64,000 bases of DNA from an uncultured Bacteroidales bacterium (lineage in GTDB: Bacteria > Bacteroidota > Bacteroidia > Bacteroidales > FEN-979): positions 1 to 64,000 of the forward strand of contig CAILVF010000045.1 in NCBI GenBank assembly GCA_903837605.1, read 5' to 3'. Of the stretch, positions 1 to 7,605 are shown one piece after another. Under the pieces are notes generated by a model. It was not told where the DNA came from, made no database searches, and was given only the letters and a program-made list of their open reading frames with translations. Position 1 is the first letter of the stretch, and the number at the start of each line of letters is the position of its first letter. Made by a program: the position numbers and the translations under genes.

Positions 1-21
1 ACTTCTTTCTTTGGCGGGATT

Positions 22-54
22 GAAAAGAAAAAGAAAGCCCCGGTTTCCCGGGGC
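22..54 (-). terminator. Rho-independent terminator after radC
   Basis: A 7-bp GC stem (37-43 with 48-54, loop TTTC) is followed, on the minus strand, by a pyrimidine tract with T-runs (22-36). It lies just past the radC stop and would end the minus-strand transcript there. Confidence 0.75.
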
Positions 55-61
55 CCGAATT

Positions 62-802
62 CTACATTTTAGCATCATCCGCAAAGGAATAATACCGGTC
101 ATCCCCGATGAAGATGTGGTCCAGGACATCCACATCAAGCATGAGTCCGCAATCACTGAGCTTTTTGGTTAGTTTACTATCTGCTTCACTAGGATTGATG
201 TTCCCTGAAGGATGATTGTGACCTAATATAATGGAGCAGGCTTGATTATCCAGGCAAGTCTTGAATACCTTCTTGGGATCCACTACAGTTCCGGACACTC
301 CGCCTTCGGAGATGCGGATCTTTCTGAGAACCCGGTTTGAACGGTTCAGAAGCAGGATCCAGAACTCTTCATAGGGAAGGTCACCCATCAGGGATTTAAA
401 GATTTCAAAGGCTTCACAACTATGGGTGATCTTATCCTTGAGGATAACTTCTGATTCATTCCTGCGACGAGCCAGTGCGAACATAGCCGATATCTTAACG
501 GCTCTCTTTTGTCCGATACCTTTGATCTTCTGCAGATCGGTTACCCCGAACTTCCAGAATTCGCAGAGGGAGTTTCCGCAATTTGACAGCATTTTCTTAG
601 CTATATCCAGGGAGTTTTCTCCTGAAATACCGGAGCCGATAATAATACTGAGGAGTTCTGCATCGGAACAGTTTGCAGTTCCTTTCAGCAGGAGTTTCTG
701 ACTGGGCAGATCATCTTCTGCCCAAAGGCGCATCGGAATTCTGTTTTCATAGGATTCGCCATTTTCTTTGGCAAGTACCGGATTCATCATGTGTTTCTTC
801 AT
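62..802 (-). CDS. radC: RadC family JAB-domain protein
   Basis: This 246-residue protein has the usual RadC layout. An N-terminal helix-hairpin-helix part (LQKIKGIGQKRA, about 90-101) is followed by a C-terminal JAB1/MPN metalloprotease-like domain with HNHPSG (195-200) and a downstream D208, which complete the zinc site. The family was named for DNA repair, but that role is disputed. RadC copies are very often carried by mobile elements and prophages, as here, where it is the last minus-strand gene of the phage-like element and is followed by a terminator (22-54). The N-terminus 'MKKHMMNP' is a little longer than the usual start before IPMRLWAEDD, so the exact start is uncertain. Family assignment is firm; function is unknown. 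Confidence 0.93.
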   Translation of the reverse strand: MKKHMMNPVLAKENGESYENRIPMRLWAEDDLPSQKLLLKGTANCSDAELLSIIIGSGISGENSLDIAKKMLSNCGNSLCEFWKFGVTDLQKIKGIGQKRAVKISAMFALARRRNESEVILKDKITHSCEAFEIFKSLMGDLPYEEFWILLLNRSNRVLRKIRISEGGVSGTVVDPKKVFKTCLDNQACSIILGHNHPSGNINPSEADSKLTKKLSDCGLMLDVDVLDHIFIGDDRYYSFADDAKM

Positions 803-914
803 AGCTGATTAGTTTTAAGCAGCGCTGTTGGCCGCGGTGAGTAAATGAAATTTGCCGGTGGAAGCATGCCCTGAGAAACTTTTAAGCAAAGGTTCAGGTC
901 AGATTGTTGATAAG

Positions 915-965
915 AATCTGAATGAACCCGAAGGGCGACAAGCGCCATCAGGAGGTCGCCTTTAG
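915..965. repeat. Stem-loop repeat, copy 1
   Basis: A 9-bp stem (931-939 with 955-963) closes a 15-base loop, and the 3' side carries AGGAGGT (950-956). A diverged second copy lies at 1396-1446 with the same spacing from AATCTGAA to AGGAGGT (35 bases). On the minus strand the block reads as codons for KGDLL...VALRV.SD, and several differences from copy 2 fall at third positions, so it could be a decayed coding sequence or a structured RNA/DNA element. Confidence 0.6.
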
Positions 966-1080
966 TGAGAAACAGTTTAACCGGGCATACCTTTGTGAAT
1001 TTCGGATTACTCTTTGGGCAGGTTTTTTGCAACTTTTTCCTAAACAGTTGCCCGGATACTTCCTTTTGAGCACCAGCGAG

Positions 1081-1114
1081 CATATAAAAACAGGCAGTCA
1101 TTTCTGACTGCCTG
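1081..1114 (-). terminator. Rho-independent terminator after the 54-aa gene
   Basis: A perfect 10-bp inverted repeat (1091-1100 with 1105-1114, loop TTTC) is followed on the minus strand by TTTTT and AT-rich sequence (1081-1090). It sits 20 bases past the stop of the small gene at 1134-1298. Confidence 0.8.
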
Positions 1115-1133
1115 CTCTGTGCATTGATTTGTT

Positions 1134-1298
1134 CTAACAGGAGAACTGGCCCTGGAATTCGTTGAATTCCCAGGTGAACTTTTCAGGTTCAGAAGCCATA
1201 AGTTCTTCAGAGTATCCTGGGTAGTAGATCTGATCCATTTCATGGATAAACATTTCTTCGATCGACTGATGACGGGTGGTAGCGGCTGTAGTTTTCAT
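1134..1298 (-). CDS. Small acidic protein, 54 aa, function unknown
   Basis: An open frame of 54 codons begins MKTTAATTRHQ and ends EFQGQFSC. The product is rich in acidic and aromatic residues (EEMFIHEMDQIYYPGY, FTWEFNEF), has no signal peptide or membrane segment, and ends in a cysteine. I do not recognise the family. Support comes from a clear ATG, biased amino-acid content, and a strong terminator 20 bases downstream (1081-1114), which makes it a self-contained transcription unit. It lies between the large terminase and radC at the distal end of the element, a position often used by accessory genes. It is a short candidate gene only. Confidence 0.6.
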   Translation of the reverse strand: MKTTAATTRHQSIEEMFIHEMDQIYYPGYSEELMASEPEKFTWEFNEFQGQFSC

Positions 1299-1395
1299 AG
1301 ACGTTTGAGTTAAGGTTAGTAATGAAATTTTTTAACGCCAAAGGCTTAAACCGAGAATAATAAATAATGTCAAGGGGGTAGGTCACGATTGGAAC

Positions 1396-1446
1396 AATCT
1401 GAAAACACTCGAAGAGCGACTATTTCTTGCAGGAGGTCGCCCTTTA
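1396..1446. repeat. Stem-loop repeat, copy 2
   Basis: This is a diverged copy of the element at 915-965, about three quarters identical by eye. GCGAC (1416-1420) pairs with GTCGC (1436-1440) around a 15-base loop, with AGGAGGT at 1431-1437. In the frame matching KGDLL, stop codons lie directly upstream, so no protein can start there. Confidence 0.6.
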
Positions 1447-1548
1447 CAGTTTTAAGCTACTATCTCTTAAAGCGAATTATTCGTAAGGTAACTTTGTAGC
1501 AAAATTTCGAGCTAAACCGTGGGCTGGCCTATCGGGGTTTCTTTTTTG

Positions 1549-1589
1549 GTACTTCTTGCTTTGACCAGGGCGCTCAAAGAAAAAAGTAC
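1549..1589. repeat. REP-like hairpin A
   Basis: Sixteen-base arms (1549-1564 and 1574-1589) pair with two mismatches around a 9-base loop. The arm resembles hairpin B (shared CTTCTT.CTTTG) and matches the style of dispersed palindromes common in Bacteroidota intergenic DNA. A possible third, poorly kept copy lies at about 2-36. Confidence 0.6.
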
Positions 1590-1602
1590 TGCAATTGCAG
1601 TA
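1587..1602. repeat. 16-bp perfect palindrome
   Basis: TACTGCAATTGCAGTA reads the same on both strands. It abuts hairpin A. It could be a dimeric protein-binding site; no other support. Confidence 0.5.
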
Positions 1603-1631
1603 AGACCGCTAAATCAGGGTGATTTCTTTTT

Positions 1632-1670
1632 GCTTCTTTCTCTTTGCACCGTTATCAAAGAAAAAGAAGC
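1632..1670. repeat. REP-like hairpin B
   Basis: Fifteen-base arms (1632-1646 and 1656-1670) pair with one mismatch around a 9-base loop. Arm sequence and loop size match hairpin A, 80 bases away. Confidence 0.65.
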
Positions 1671-2040
1671 CGGGATGAATTGGTTATCAATCAAATAACC
1701 TGATTTTTCCCGGTTTTAACCCTTCTCTCCAAAAAAAAAGTCGTAATCTTCTCTTTTGGAAGATATTAAAGGTGTCTGCACCGCCTTTATCTTTCAAAAT
1801 TCGTCTAAAGACCACGCCCCGCCCTATCCTTTTTTGCGTGTCTGTCACAAACCTGTTATACGATATATGAAACGCTCGTATATAGGTACATTCATACGTT
1901 TGTATCAATGTACGGCAACCTCTGACAAACGATCATAAGGCAAGGCAATGCCTTAGTTCAAATAAAGGCACAATGCGCCTAAAGGCTTTAATTAAGTAAA
2001 AGGGTAAAAGGCAGGCCGGCAGGCAATCTGCTCCCCTATG

Positions 2041-3546
2041 CTATCGATTCAGGAATATAAGTTCGTTTGAAGGAAGTTGATCCCCAACGGACTGAAAGAA
2101 CATCCAGTAATACAGATTGTCCACTGCATCACTAAGGTCCGTGGCTTTCCATCTGGGCTGATCCACCCGGCGTTCGGATCGTTTATCCTTTTTGAACTCA
2201 TCGGCAAGAATAGGTGCATTGTCCATTGAAAAGAACACTTCCATAGCGTTGTTCAGATTGACTTTGAATCTTGGTACTGAAGGAAAATCTCCGCTAAGGA
2301 ACCGGTGCCAGAAGTTAAACTTATCCATATGGGAAGCTTCAAAGAGTTCTGCACGCAAGTAAACTTCCCAACCGGCTTTGATAAGCCAATCAACGACATC
2401 ATCGAAATAGCTTTTGCGGCTTGCCGCATCGTTCTTACGCTGTCCATCGCTCCCCCCATACAGATAGATCACACGTGTAGCATGATGTTCATAGTACTTG
2501 ATGAACATCTCAACAACGACTTTAAGAGTTTCATTCTCGACAAAGAAGTTTTTGATGATAGGGAACTCATTGATATCACGGTGCCACTGGCTTACGATCA
2601 GGCAATTCTGAGTAGTACCGAAATCGAAGGACAGGTACAAGGGTTCATAGGTTTTGCAATCGGCATCGCCACGGCAGTCCTGTAAGGTCTTCCTTGAAGA
2701 GTCCTGATCCAGTCGGTCATAATAGGAATAATCGTAGGAATTATAATACCCATGCTGCTTTTCGATAAGCAGCGGGTAGAACTTATTGACGTTTGCTTTC
2801 CTACGTTTGTTCAGGACTTCAAGATCATAGATCACCTGTGGCAACACCCGTTTAAGGTCTCTGAAATACTGCGTTCCGAGAATATGCACATTCTCATAAG
2901 CCGAAGCTTCAATATAGAGATACTGCTTTGGAAACTTGTCCTGCAGGGATTCGTACTCAAAAACCCAGTCACCATCAGATGTCAGTGGCATGGAACCCAG
3001 GAAAAGGGTGCCATGATGAAAACGGATATGTCCGTAACGGTCCCGGTTTCCACGGTTTGCAGGAAGCACATCGCTGTCGATGGCTGATTTCTTAAGTTTT
3101 GTTGCTTCATCGAAGATCATTCCGTCATAGGAACCGCTTCGGGCCATTTCCGGCCTGTCGAAGGAATTGAATTCAAGAACAAAGCCGTTCCAGAAATGGA
3201 TGCAGTTGGTATAATCTAGCGGCGGCTGATGGGGTTCATCCCACTGAAATTTACCAGACGCTTTATGACCGACAAAATAATGGATCCCCCTATACAAACC
3301 GCGGCGCTCCCAATGGTCGATGATTGGAGGCAGTGATTTGGTGCGGATATGGAAATACGTCAGTCCGTTAAGAGAAACCTTGCCCCGGGGCATCGCGGCA
3401 AGGTACTTGATGACTTCATCAGCGATGATGGTTGTCTTTCCTACTCCACGTCCACCGATAAACATTTTATGAGGCCGGGAGTTGATCTTGATGACCAGCT
3501 GCGGGAAATTATAATAAGGGGCCGGCTTAATCTGCATTACTTCCAT
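2041..3546 (-). CDS. Phage terminase large subunit
   Basis: The 501-residue product has the two-part layout of TerL, the packaging motor that drives DNA into proheads and cuts it. The N-terminal ATPase has a Walker A motif GGRGVGKTT (31-39) and a Walker B motif GMIFDEAT (142-149, D146/E147). The C-terminal RNase H-like nuclease begins with YLSFDFGTT (first acidic residue D308). Length is normal for TerL (450-600). It is the last gene of the capsid/packaging operon, overlapping by 20 bases the small-terminase-like gene upstream. A TerL placed after the capsid genes is the reverse of the usual tailed-phage order. Identification is by motifs; the subfamily is not assigned. Confidence 0.85.
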   Translation of the reverse strand: MEVMQIKPAPYYNFPQLVIKINSRPHKMFIGGRGVGKTTIIADEVIKYLAAMPRGKVSLNGLTYFHIRTKSLPPIIDHWERRGLYRGIHYFVGHKASGKFQWDEPHQPPLDYTNCIHFWNGFVLEFNSFDRPEMARSGSYDGMIFDEATKLKKSAIDSDVLPANRGNRDRYGHIRFHHGTLFLGSMPLTSDGDWVFEYESLQDKFPKQYLYIEASAYENVHILGTQYFRDLKRVLPQVIYDLEVLNKRRKANVNKFYPLLIEKQHGYYNSYDYSYYDRLDQDSSRKTLQDCRGDADCKTYEPLYLSFDFGTTQNCLIVSQWHRDINEFPIIKNFFVENETLKVVVEMFIKYYEHHATRVIYLYGGSDGQRKNDAASRKSYFDDVVDWLIKAGWEVYLRAELFEASHMDKFNFWHRFLSGDFPSVPRFKVNLNNAMEVFFSMDNAPILADEFKKDKRSERRVDQPRWKATDLSDAVDNLYYWMFFQSVGDQLPSNELIFLNR

Positions 3547-4159
3547 CAGTCAGTGCTTCTGTTTTGGCTACATCCGTCATTAACATATCCATGTAATCTT
3601 TAACGGTTGAGTTATCGATGACCTGTTGAATTTTCTCAACAACGGAGAGGATTTCCCTCTGGGCCTTATCATCAATCATTTTGAAATACGGACTGTTGAC
3701 AAAATTGATAGACAAGGAAAGCAACTGCACCGGAGGCTGGATCTTTGAAGGATCTGGCAGGTCCTGGTCTTCTTTATCCAGGTTATTTGCTTTGGTGATG
3801 CGTTCCAGGGCTTTTCCAATACCATCCAAATCCTTTTTAATAAAAGCCATTTGAAGATAGTCAATGGACCATTGTGTAACAACATAACGTAAGCCTTTCT
3901 TGGTAGCTTCCCGAAGGTCACCGAATAACATTCTGGCATTTACAATGTCACGGTAAGCCTGAGTTTCACTGATATTAAAGGTTTTCATCAGCATAGCTGA
4001 GATCTGCTTATCACTGCCGACCTTTCCCAGGTAAAATGTAAAAGCAGCCTGCCAGCGGCACTTCACTTCTTCATCATGGGCAGAAAGTTCATATCCTGAG
4101 ACGTAGTGTTTGCGGATACGTTCAATTGCCGTGTCTTCTTCTAGTTTCCAAACATTCAT
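3527..4159 (-). CDS. Putative small terminase / DNA-binding packaging protein
   Basis: A 210-residue, mostly helical protein. Its first part contains a helix-turn-helix-like stretch (SDKQISAMLMKTFNISETQ, about 49-67), and the rest is charged helices. It lies directly upstream of the large terminase, overlapping it by 20 bases, and overlaps the 90-aa gene upstream by 4 bases, so the three are translationally linked. The position, HTH and size suggest a DNA-recognition partner of the terminase. Sequence alone does not prove this; it may instead be a second small subunit next to the protein at 4156-4428. Confidence 0.55.
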   Translation of the reverse strand: MNVWKLEEDTAIERIRKHYVSGYELSAHDEEVKCRWQAAFTFYLGKVGSDKQISAMLMKTFNISETQAYRDIVNARMLFGDLREATKKGLRYVVTQWSIDYLQMAFIKKDLDGIGKALERITKANNLDKEDQDLPDPSKIQPPVQLLSLSINFVNSPYFKMIDDKAQREILSVVEKIQQVIDNSTVKDYMDMLMTDVAKTEALTDGSNAD

Positions 4160-4428
4160 TTGTCGTCCATTTTAGCGTTTTCAATAAGCTTTGTTGCAAA
4201 GGCCTGAGCCGGTGAAGAACCATTTGCAGCCAGGTCGAATATTGCCTTTCGAAGTTCTGCATCACGCAGTAGTCGTCCTTTTTTAAATGCCCTGTCGGCC
4301 CGTGGATCGTCAAGGCATTTCTCAAACTGCAACGGGTCAAGCTCCAGGATAGATGCAATTTCATCCTTACTGAACATCAGGCCGCTATACTGTTCTATCT
4401 GTGATAAGAGGTCGTCATTTATTTCCAT
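4156..4428 (-). CDS. Small-terminase-like HTH protein
   Basis: I take the ATG at 4428, giving 90 residues (MEINDDLLSQIE), because it overlaps the stop of the upstream PLD gene as TAATG, a sign of translational coupling; a longer start at 4467 is possible. The sequence has an N-terminal helix-turn-helix (FSKDEIASILELDPLQF) and a C-terminal stretch GRLLRDAELRKAIFDLAANG followed by SSPAQAFATKLIE. From memory, this kind of stretch is common in small phage proteins near terminases, where it fits a DNA-binding TerS-like role. The link to packaging rests mostly on its place in the operon. Confidence 0.55.
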   Translation of the reverse strand: MEINDDLLSQIEQYSGLMFSKDEIASILELDPLQFEKCLDDPRADRAFKKGRLLRDAELRKAIFDLAANGSSPAQAFATKLIENAKMDDK

Positions 4429-5009
4429 TAAAAAACACTTTGCTCGTTTAATTCTTTCATGATCCAATACCGGTGATGCTCTGCAACTTTGGGATCCGTA
4501 TGGATATCCCCGGCTTCAATGCGTGGATTACGGGTATAATTAGCTGATCCGACAATGGCAATGCTCCAGGAATCATTCATAATACAGGTTACTTTGGCAT
4601 GGCATTTCGCCGGTTTGATATTAGTAGTTATCTGCTGCAGGAATTGCAATTCGGCAGGCTTACGCACTCCGTTGCGGTAATCAAAGATTCCGTGTAGTTC
4701 CAGGATATGACCCTGCTGAATGAAATTATACAATTGACGGACTGCATATTCTGAGATTGCCCAGGTAGTGAAATACACTTTGGCAGGACCGGTCGTCTGC
4801 AGCAGGTAGAATAACAAATCATGCGTGGACCAATCACCATTAGAACTATAACTAATGCATTCACCCTGGTTGATCGTACCGATTACTTCCTCCAGCTTTT
4901 GGTTTGCTTTGCCTATCACCACCCGGATCTTCTCCTTAGTTCTGACTGCCTTGATTACATCGGCAACAGGCTTTTCTTTCTTCAGGTCAGAGAGGTTGAA
5001 CAGGCTCAT
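4428..5009 (-). CDS. Single-domain phospholipase D-like (HKD) nuclease
   Basis: The 193-residue protein carries one HKD motif near its C-terminus: HAKVTCIMND, then the SIAIVGSANYTRNPRIE strand typical of PLD-family nucleases. Single-motif members such as Nuc act as dimers, two motifs forming one active site that cleaves phosphodiester bonds. The N-terminal half (1-60) has no match I know. It is embedded in the packaging operon, overlapping the gene upstream by 4 bases and sharing a TAATG junction with the next. It could trim or resolve packaged DNA, or serve defence or host-DNA degradation. The motif is clear; the substrate is inferred only. Confidence 0.75.
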   Translation of the reverse strand: MSLFNLSDLKKEKPVADVIKAVRTKEKIRVVIGKANQKLEEVIGTINQGECISYSSNGDWSTHDLLFYLLQTTGPAKVYFTTWAISEYAVRQLYNFIQQGHILELHGIFDYRNGVRKPAELQFLQQITTNIKPAKCHAKVTCIMNDSWSIAIVGSANYTRNPRIEAGDIHTDPKVAEHHRYWIMKELNEQSVF

Positions 5010-5716
5010 GAGTTAATGTTCCTTTCAATCTGATTCAATTCCAGCTGATATTTGACCAGCAGGTTTTGATGAATGGTCCGTGTTGCGTCGGTTCGGGCAT
5101 CACGGATCAGTTTCTTTTCCCTGGTCACATAGGTTCTAAGCGTGGTACGGCGTTTAGCAACATCAAAAGGTTTAGAACTATCCCATTTGTGTATTGGGAA
5201 AACCTTGGCCGGTGGTAATACTCCATGCTTATTATAATGATCAAGGCGGTTATACATATCATCCAGGATATCGCCGATTTCAAGGATCCTCAGGGCATTG
5301 AGGAGTCGGATGGGTTGATCAACCAGTTCAAGGGTAGCATGAAGGCTATCCCATTCCTTGAGGAGCATAATCTTTTGCTGGATCATCTGATCGATCTCAG
5401 GAGTATTTTGCCTGCGGATCACACCGGAAAATGCTCCCCCGGTTGTCTGCGATGAAATCGTATTAACAGGTAATGTACCGGTGTTTAAAGGTGCAATTCG
5501 ATCAATGTTTTCAGAAGTCTTAACAATCTTCTCAGAGGTTGCATTGACAAGAAGGCGCTCAAGTTCATAGATCAGGGTAGCCTTGCTTTTTGAGGTCGGG
5601 CCGCCAATGGAAAGAACCCGCATCAGTGATTTGCTTCGGCCATGTTTTAAATACAGTGCAAGACCGCACTGGTAATCCTGATCGGAACCAATCCAGGCTT
5701 TAATTTCTTCAATCAT
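5006..5716 (-). CDS. Conserved element protein, function unknown
   Basis: I choose the ATG at 5716 (MIEEIKAWIGSDQDYQCGL), giving 236 residues. The 45 extra codons upstream run through the terminator at 5811-5842 and are not plausible. The N-terminal part (IEEIKAW...GLALYLKHG...LMRVLSIGG...LIYELERLL) looks like a compact helical module that I have seen at the start of hypothetical proteins in Bacteroidota phage-like elements. The C-terminal part (about 120-236) is helical and basic, with HKWDSSKPFDVAKRRTTLRT. It overlaps the PLD gene by 4 bases. There is no portal-like feature. Role unknown. Confidence 0.65.
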   Translation of the reverse strand: MIEEIKAWIGSDQDYQCGLALYLKHGRSKSLMRVLSIGGPTSKSKATLIYELERLLVNATSEKIVKTSENIDRIAPLNTGTLPVNTISSQTTGGAFSGVIRRQNTPEIDQMIQQKIMLLKEWDSLHATLELVDQPIRLLNALRILEIGDILDDMYNRLDHYNKHGVLPPAKVFPIHKWDSSKPFDVAKRRTTLRTYVTREKKLIRDARTDATRTIHQNLLVKYQLELNQIERNINS

Positions 5717-5810
5717 TGCAATAGGGATAAATATTTGAACCTGAAAACAGAGTAAAGGGAATAACCATTGATCATGGAAGCGAAAGTAACCTCTCTGCAA
5801 TTGCACATAA

Positions 5811-5842
5811 AGGACAAAAGAAAACCCCAGCAAATGCCGGGG
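5811..5842 (-). terminator. Rho-independent terminator inside the structural region
   Basis: A 7-bp stem, CCCCAGC with GCCGGGG (5825-5842, loop AAAT, one G-T pair on the minus strand), is followed on that strand by TTTTCTTTTG. It follows the gene at 5883-6593 and would separate capsid expression from the packaging genes. Confidence 0.7.
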
Positions 5843-5882
5843 CTTTCCCACTAACCAACTACTAACCTATGAACTATGCACA

Positions 5883-6593
5883 CTACCAACTTTCGCTTGT
5901 GGGATCAAATGCAATTGCACCTTCATATATGGCCATCGGTGTGCTTTGTTTGCATTTGAAGGTGAACTTCGACCCTTTTTCCTTATCCACTTCTTCACCC
6001 CAGGTCGTATCGATATTGTCGATATGAGCCAGGTTGCACTGTTCACCGATCAGGTAACGCTTTGCGCTGGCGCAATTCTGTATGATGATAAGGCCTTTGA
6101 AGCTGATGCCGAACTGGGCTTTCCAGTTCTGAACAGCTTTTTCAATGCCGGGATAAAAACCTTCCAGGGAGATTTCAAACCCACCGCAGTCCTGGTTGGA
6201 ACCTTTCAGTACCTTTTCTGAAGGTTTGATCGTACCCTGGGTCATATAAAAACGGTGCATGAACTTTCCTGTTTTCATAGCGATGTCACCTATTATCGTA
6301 GATACATCGGTACCTGTCCCGCGAGGTGGGAACAGAGTCCAATCCACATCGGTTTCATGAATGAGGATAATCTCGCTTTTAATACCACCGCCGCTGCCGG
6401 CGGTTTCCCCTAAAGGCTTTGCCAGGTCAAAGAGCACTGAGAAATTCAATACACCCCTCTGGCGGGGGACAATCAGGCTGAAGGCTGTCAGGCCTACGGC
6501 AATGGGAAGCGGTGAAGCATCCAGGGCATAGGCAAAGACCGAGGCCGTGAGCAGGATCATCACCAGAGTAAACAACGTGCGAGCTATTTTCAT
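5883..6593 (-). CDS. Beta-rich structural protein with N-terminal hydrophobic segments
   Basis: The 236-residue product follows the major capsid gene by 38 bases. Residues 4-24 (ARTLFTLVMILLTASVFAYAL) and about 28-46 are hydrophobic, resembling a signal peptide or one or two membrane segments, which is odd for a cytoplasmic virion protein. The remainder is beta-rich. Its C-terminal 80 residues (GLIIIQN, RYLIGEQC, KFTFKCKQSTPMAIYEG) share a pattern with the gene at 8919-9446. The two may be paralogous tube, connector or vertex proteins. The structural role is inferred from position next to capsid and protease; the function is unproven. Confidence 0.6.
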   Translation of the reverse strand: MKIARTLFTLVMILLTASVFAYALDASPLPIAVGLTAFSLIVPRQRGVLNFSVLFDLAKPLGETAGSGGGIKSEIILIHETDVDWTLFPPRGTGTDVSTIIGDIAMKTGKFMHRFYMTQGTIKPSEKVLKGSNQDCGGFEISLEGFYPGIEKAVQNWKAQFGISFKGLIIIQNCASAKRYLIGEQCNLAHIDNIDTTWGEEVDKEKGSKFTFKCKQSTPMAIYEGAIAFDPTSESW

Positions 6594-6631
6594 TTTTACG
6601 TTCTCCTATTCGTTACTGATTACTCTGTGAA

Positions 6632-7579
6632 TTAAGAAGCCGGAACATAAGCAAACACGGCTTCCTGGATCCCGAATCCAACGGATTCATACCAATCGGC
6701 GAACACCTTGATCTGACGGTCAACGCTTTCGATGGTGATATTGGAAGCGCCTTCATTGCGGTTCATCAGCCGAATGAAGTTTTCCTTCGGAGTGGTGAAG
6801 ATGACATCTTTGCCATTCATTGAAGGAAGGGGCATCAGGGTCATGTTGCTGCCTTCGATTAGGTCTTTCATGCCGGTATAATTGGTATCCTGGCCATGGA
6901 GGTCCCTGCGCTTTTTATGGTAAGCGGCATACCATTTTCGGGAAAGGAACACTTCCATCGGGATATCCTGATAGAGATCGGCCACCGAAGCGGCAAACAG
7001 TTCGATCTCATCAAAGATATTGTCTGCGGTGAGAGCCGTCAGAGGGATGAAGTTCACGTTTGAATTGCCTGCAGTCTTGAGTTTCTCCAGGATCGTGATG
7101 AACCCATCCATGGATTTGCCGGTAGCCTGGGCAGTTCCTTCAACGGGGGCTTCATAGAAGCCTTTGCCGATCAGCTTCAATTCCCTGTTATCATTGATCT
7201 TAGGAAGGATGAGCTTTTCAATGATATACTTACTGATAGGCCACTGTTTGCGGTCCACATTTTCTGCGGCCATGAAGCCTAACCAGGAGTCCACGATATC
7301 ATCGGGGTACATTTCCCAATCGAACTTATGCCGCCTCTGCGGTATAGCGATGGGGGTGAAAGTTGCCGTTCCTTTGGGTGTCCATTTCTTCTGAAAACCC
7401 TGGACCATATCATCGATAACGGCTTTGGAAGCACGGTATTCCAAATCGGCTGAGGCGATGGTGGTCATATGCTTTTGGCTGACCGTGGCCTGCATGAGAA
7501 GCAGAAGGATATCCTTCTGGTTCGTTCCGATATAGGTACCGAAAGCTTCCCTCAACTGAGCTAATGAAATTTCTGCCAT
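6632..7579 (-). CDS. Major capsid protein, HK97-fold type (putative)
   Basis: The 315-residue protein sits directly downstream of the S49 protease-scaffold gene (26-base gap), the classic place of a major capsid protein. Its size is typical. The features I see are an N-terminal helical region (1-70), a tryptophan-rich loop (KKWTPKGTATFTPIAIPQRR), a central alpha/beta part with MEVFLSRKWYAAYHKKR, and a C-terminal beta part (IKVFADWYESVGFGIQEAVF) like the last strands of HK97-type shells. I recognise this as the style of Bacteroidota phage capsid proteins. The call leans on gene order and is not an alignment. Confidence 0.72.
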   Translation of the reverse strand: MAEISLAQLREAFGTYIGTNQKDILLLLMQATVSQKHMTTIASADLEYRASKAVIDDMVQGFQKKWTPKGTATFTPIAIPQRRHKFDWEMYPDDIVDSWLGFMAAENVDRKQWPISKYIIEKLILPKINDNRELKLIGKGFYEAPVEGTAQATGKSMDGFITILEKLKTAGNSNVNFIPLTALTADNIFDEIELFAASVADLYQDIPMEVFLSRKWYAAYHKKRRDLHGQDTNYTGMKDLIEGSNMTLMPLPSMNGKDVIFTTPKENFIRLMNRNEGASNITIESVDRQIKVFADWYESVGFGIQEAVFAYVPAS

Positions 7580-7605
7580 TGTGAAAAAAGATTTGCGTGA
7601 ATATT

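Larger units (their letters stand above)
1299..2040. other. 742-base non-coding, repeat-rich interval
   Basis: No convincing gene is seen. The interval holds stem-loop repeat copy 2 (1396-1446), two hairpins with 9-base loops (1549-1589 and 1632-1670), a 16-base perfect palindrome (1587-1602) and short repeats of AAGGC around 1937-1990. The 73-codon minus-strand frame at 1687-1908 overlaps this repeat context and has no family match I know. The stretch separates the terminase operon from the 54-aa gene and radC. Confidence 0.6.

Noticed and set aside
1-36. Third REP-like hairpin at the window start
   Set aside because: The arms pair only partly, and the sequence is cut by the edge; noted as possible only.
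799-1101. 100-codon minus-strand frame upstream of radC
   Set aside because: Its first ATG lies inside the terminator hairpin at 1091-1114, and it spans the stem-loop repeat; no family match is seen. A short coding remnant around KGDLL cannot be ruled out.
1687-1908. 73-codon minus-strand frame
   Set aside because: It lies in repeat-rich DNA, has no recognised family and shows no start or promoter signal.
5006-5851. 281-codon version of the conserved element gene
   Set aside because: The extra 45 codons translate through the terminator at 5811-5842.
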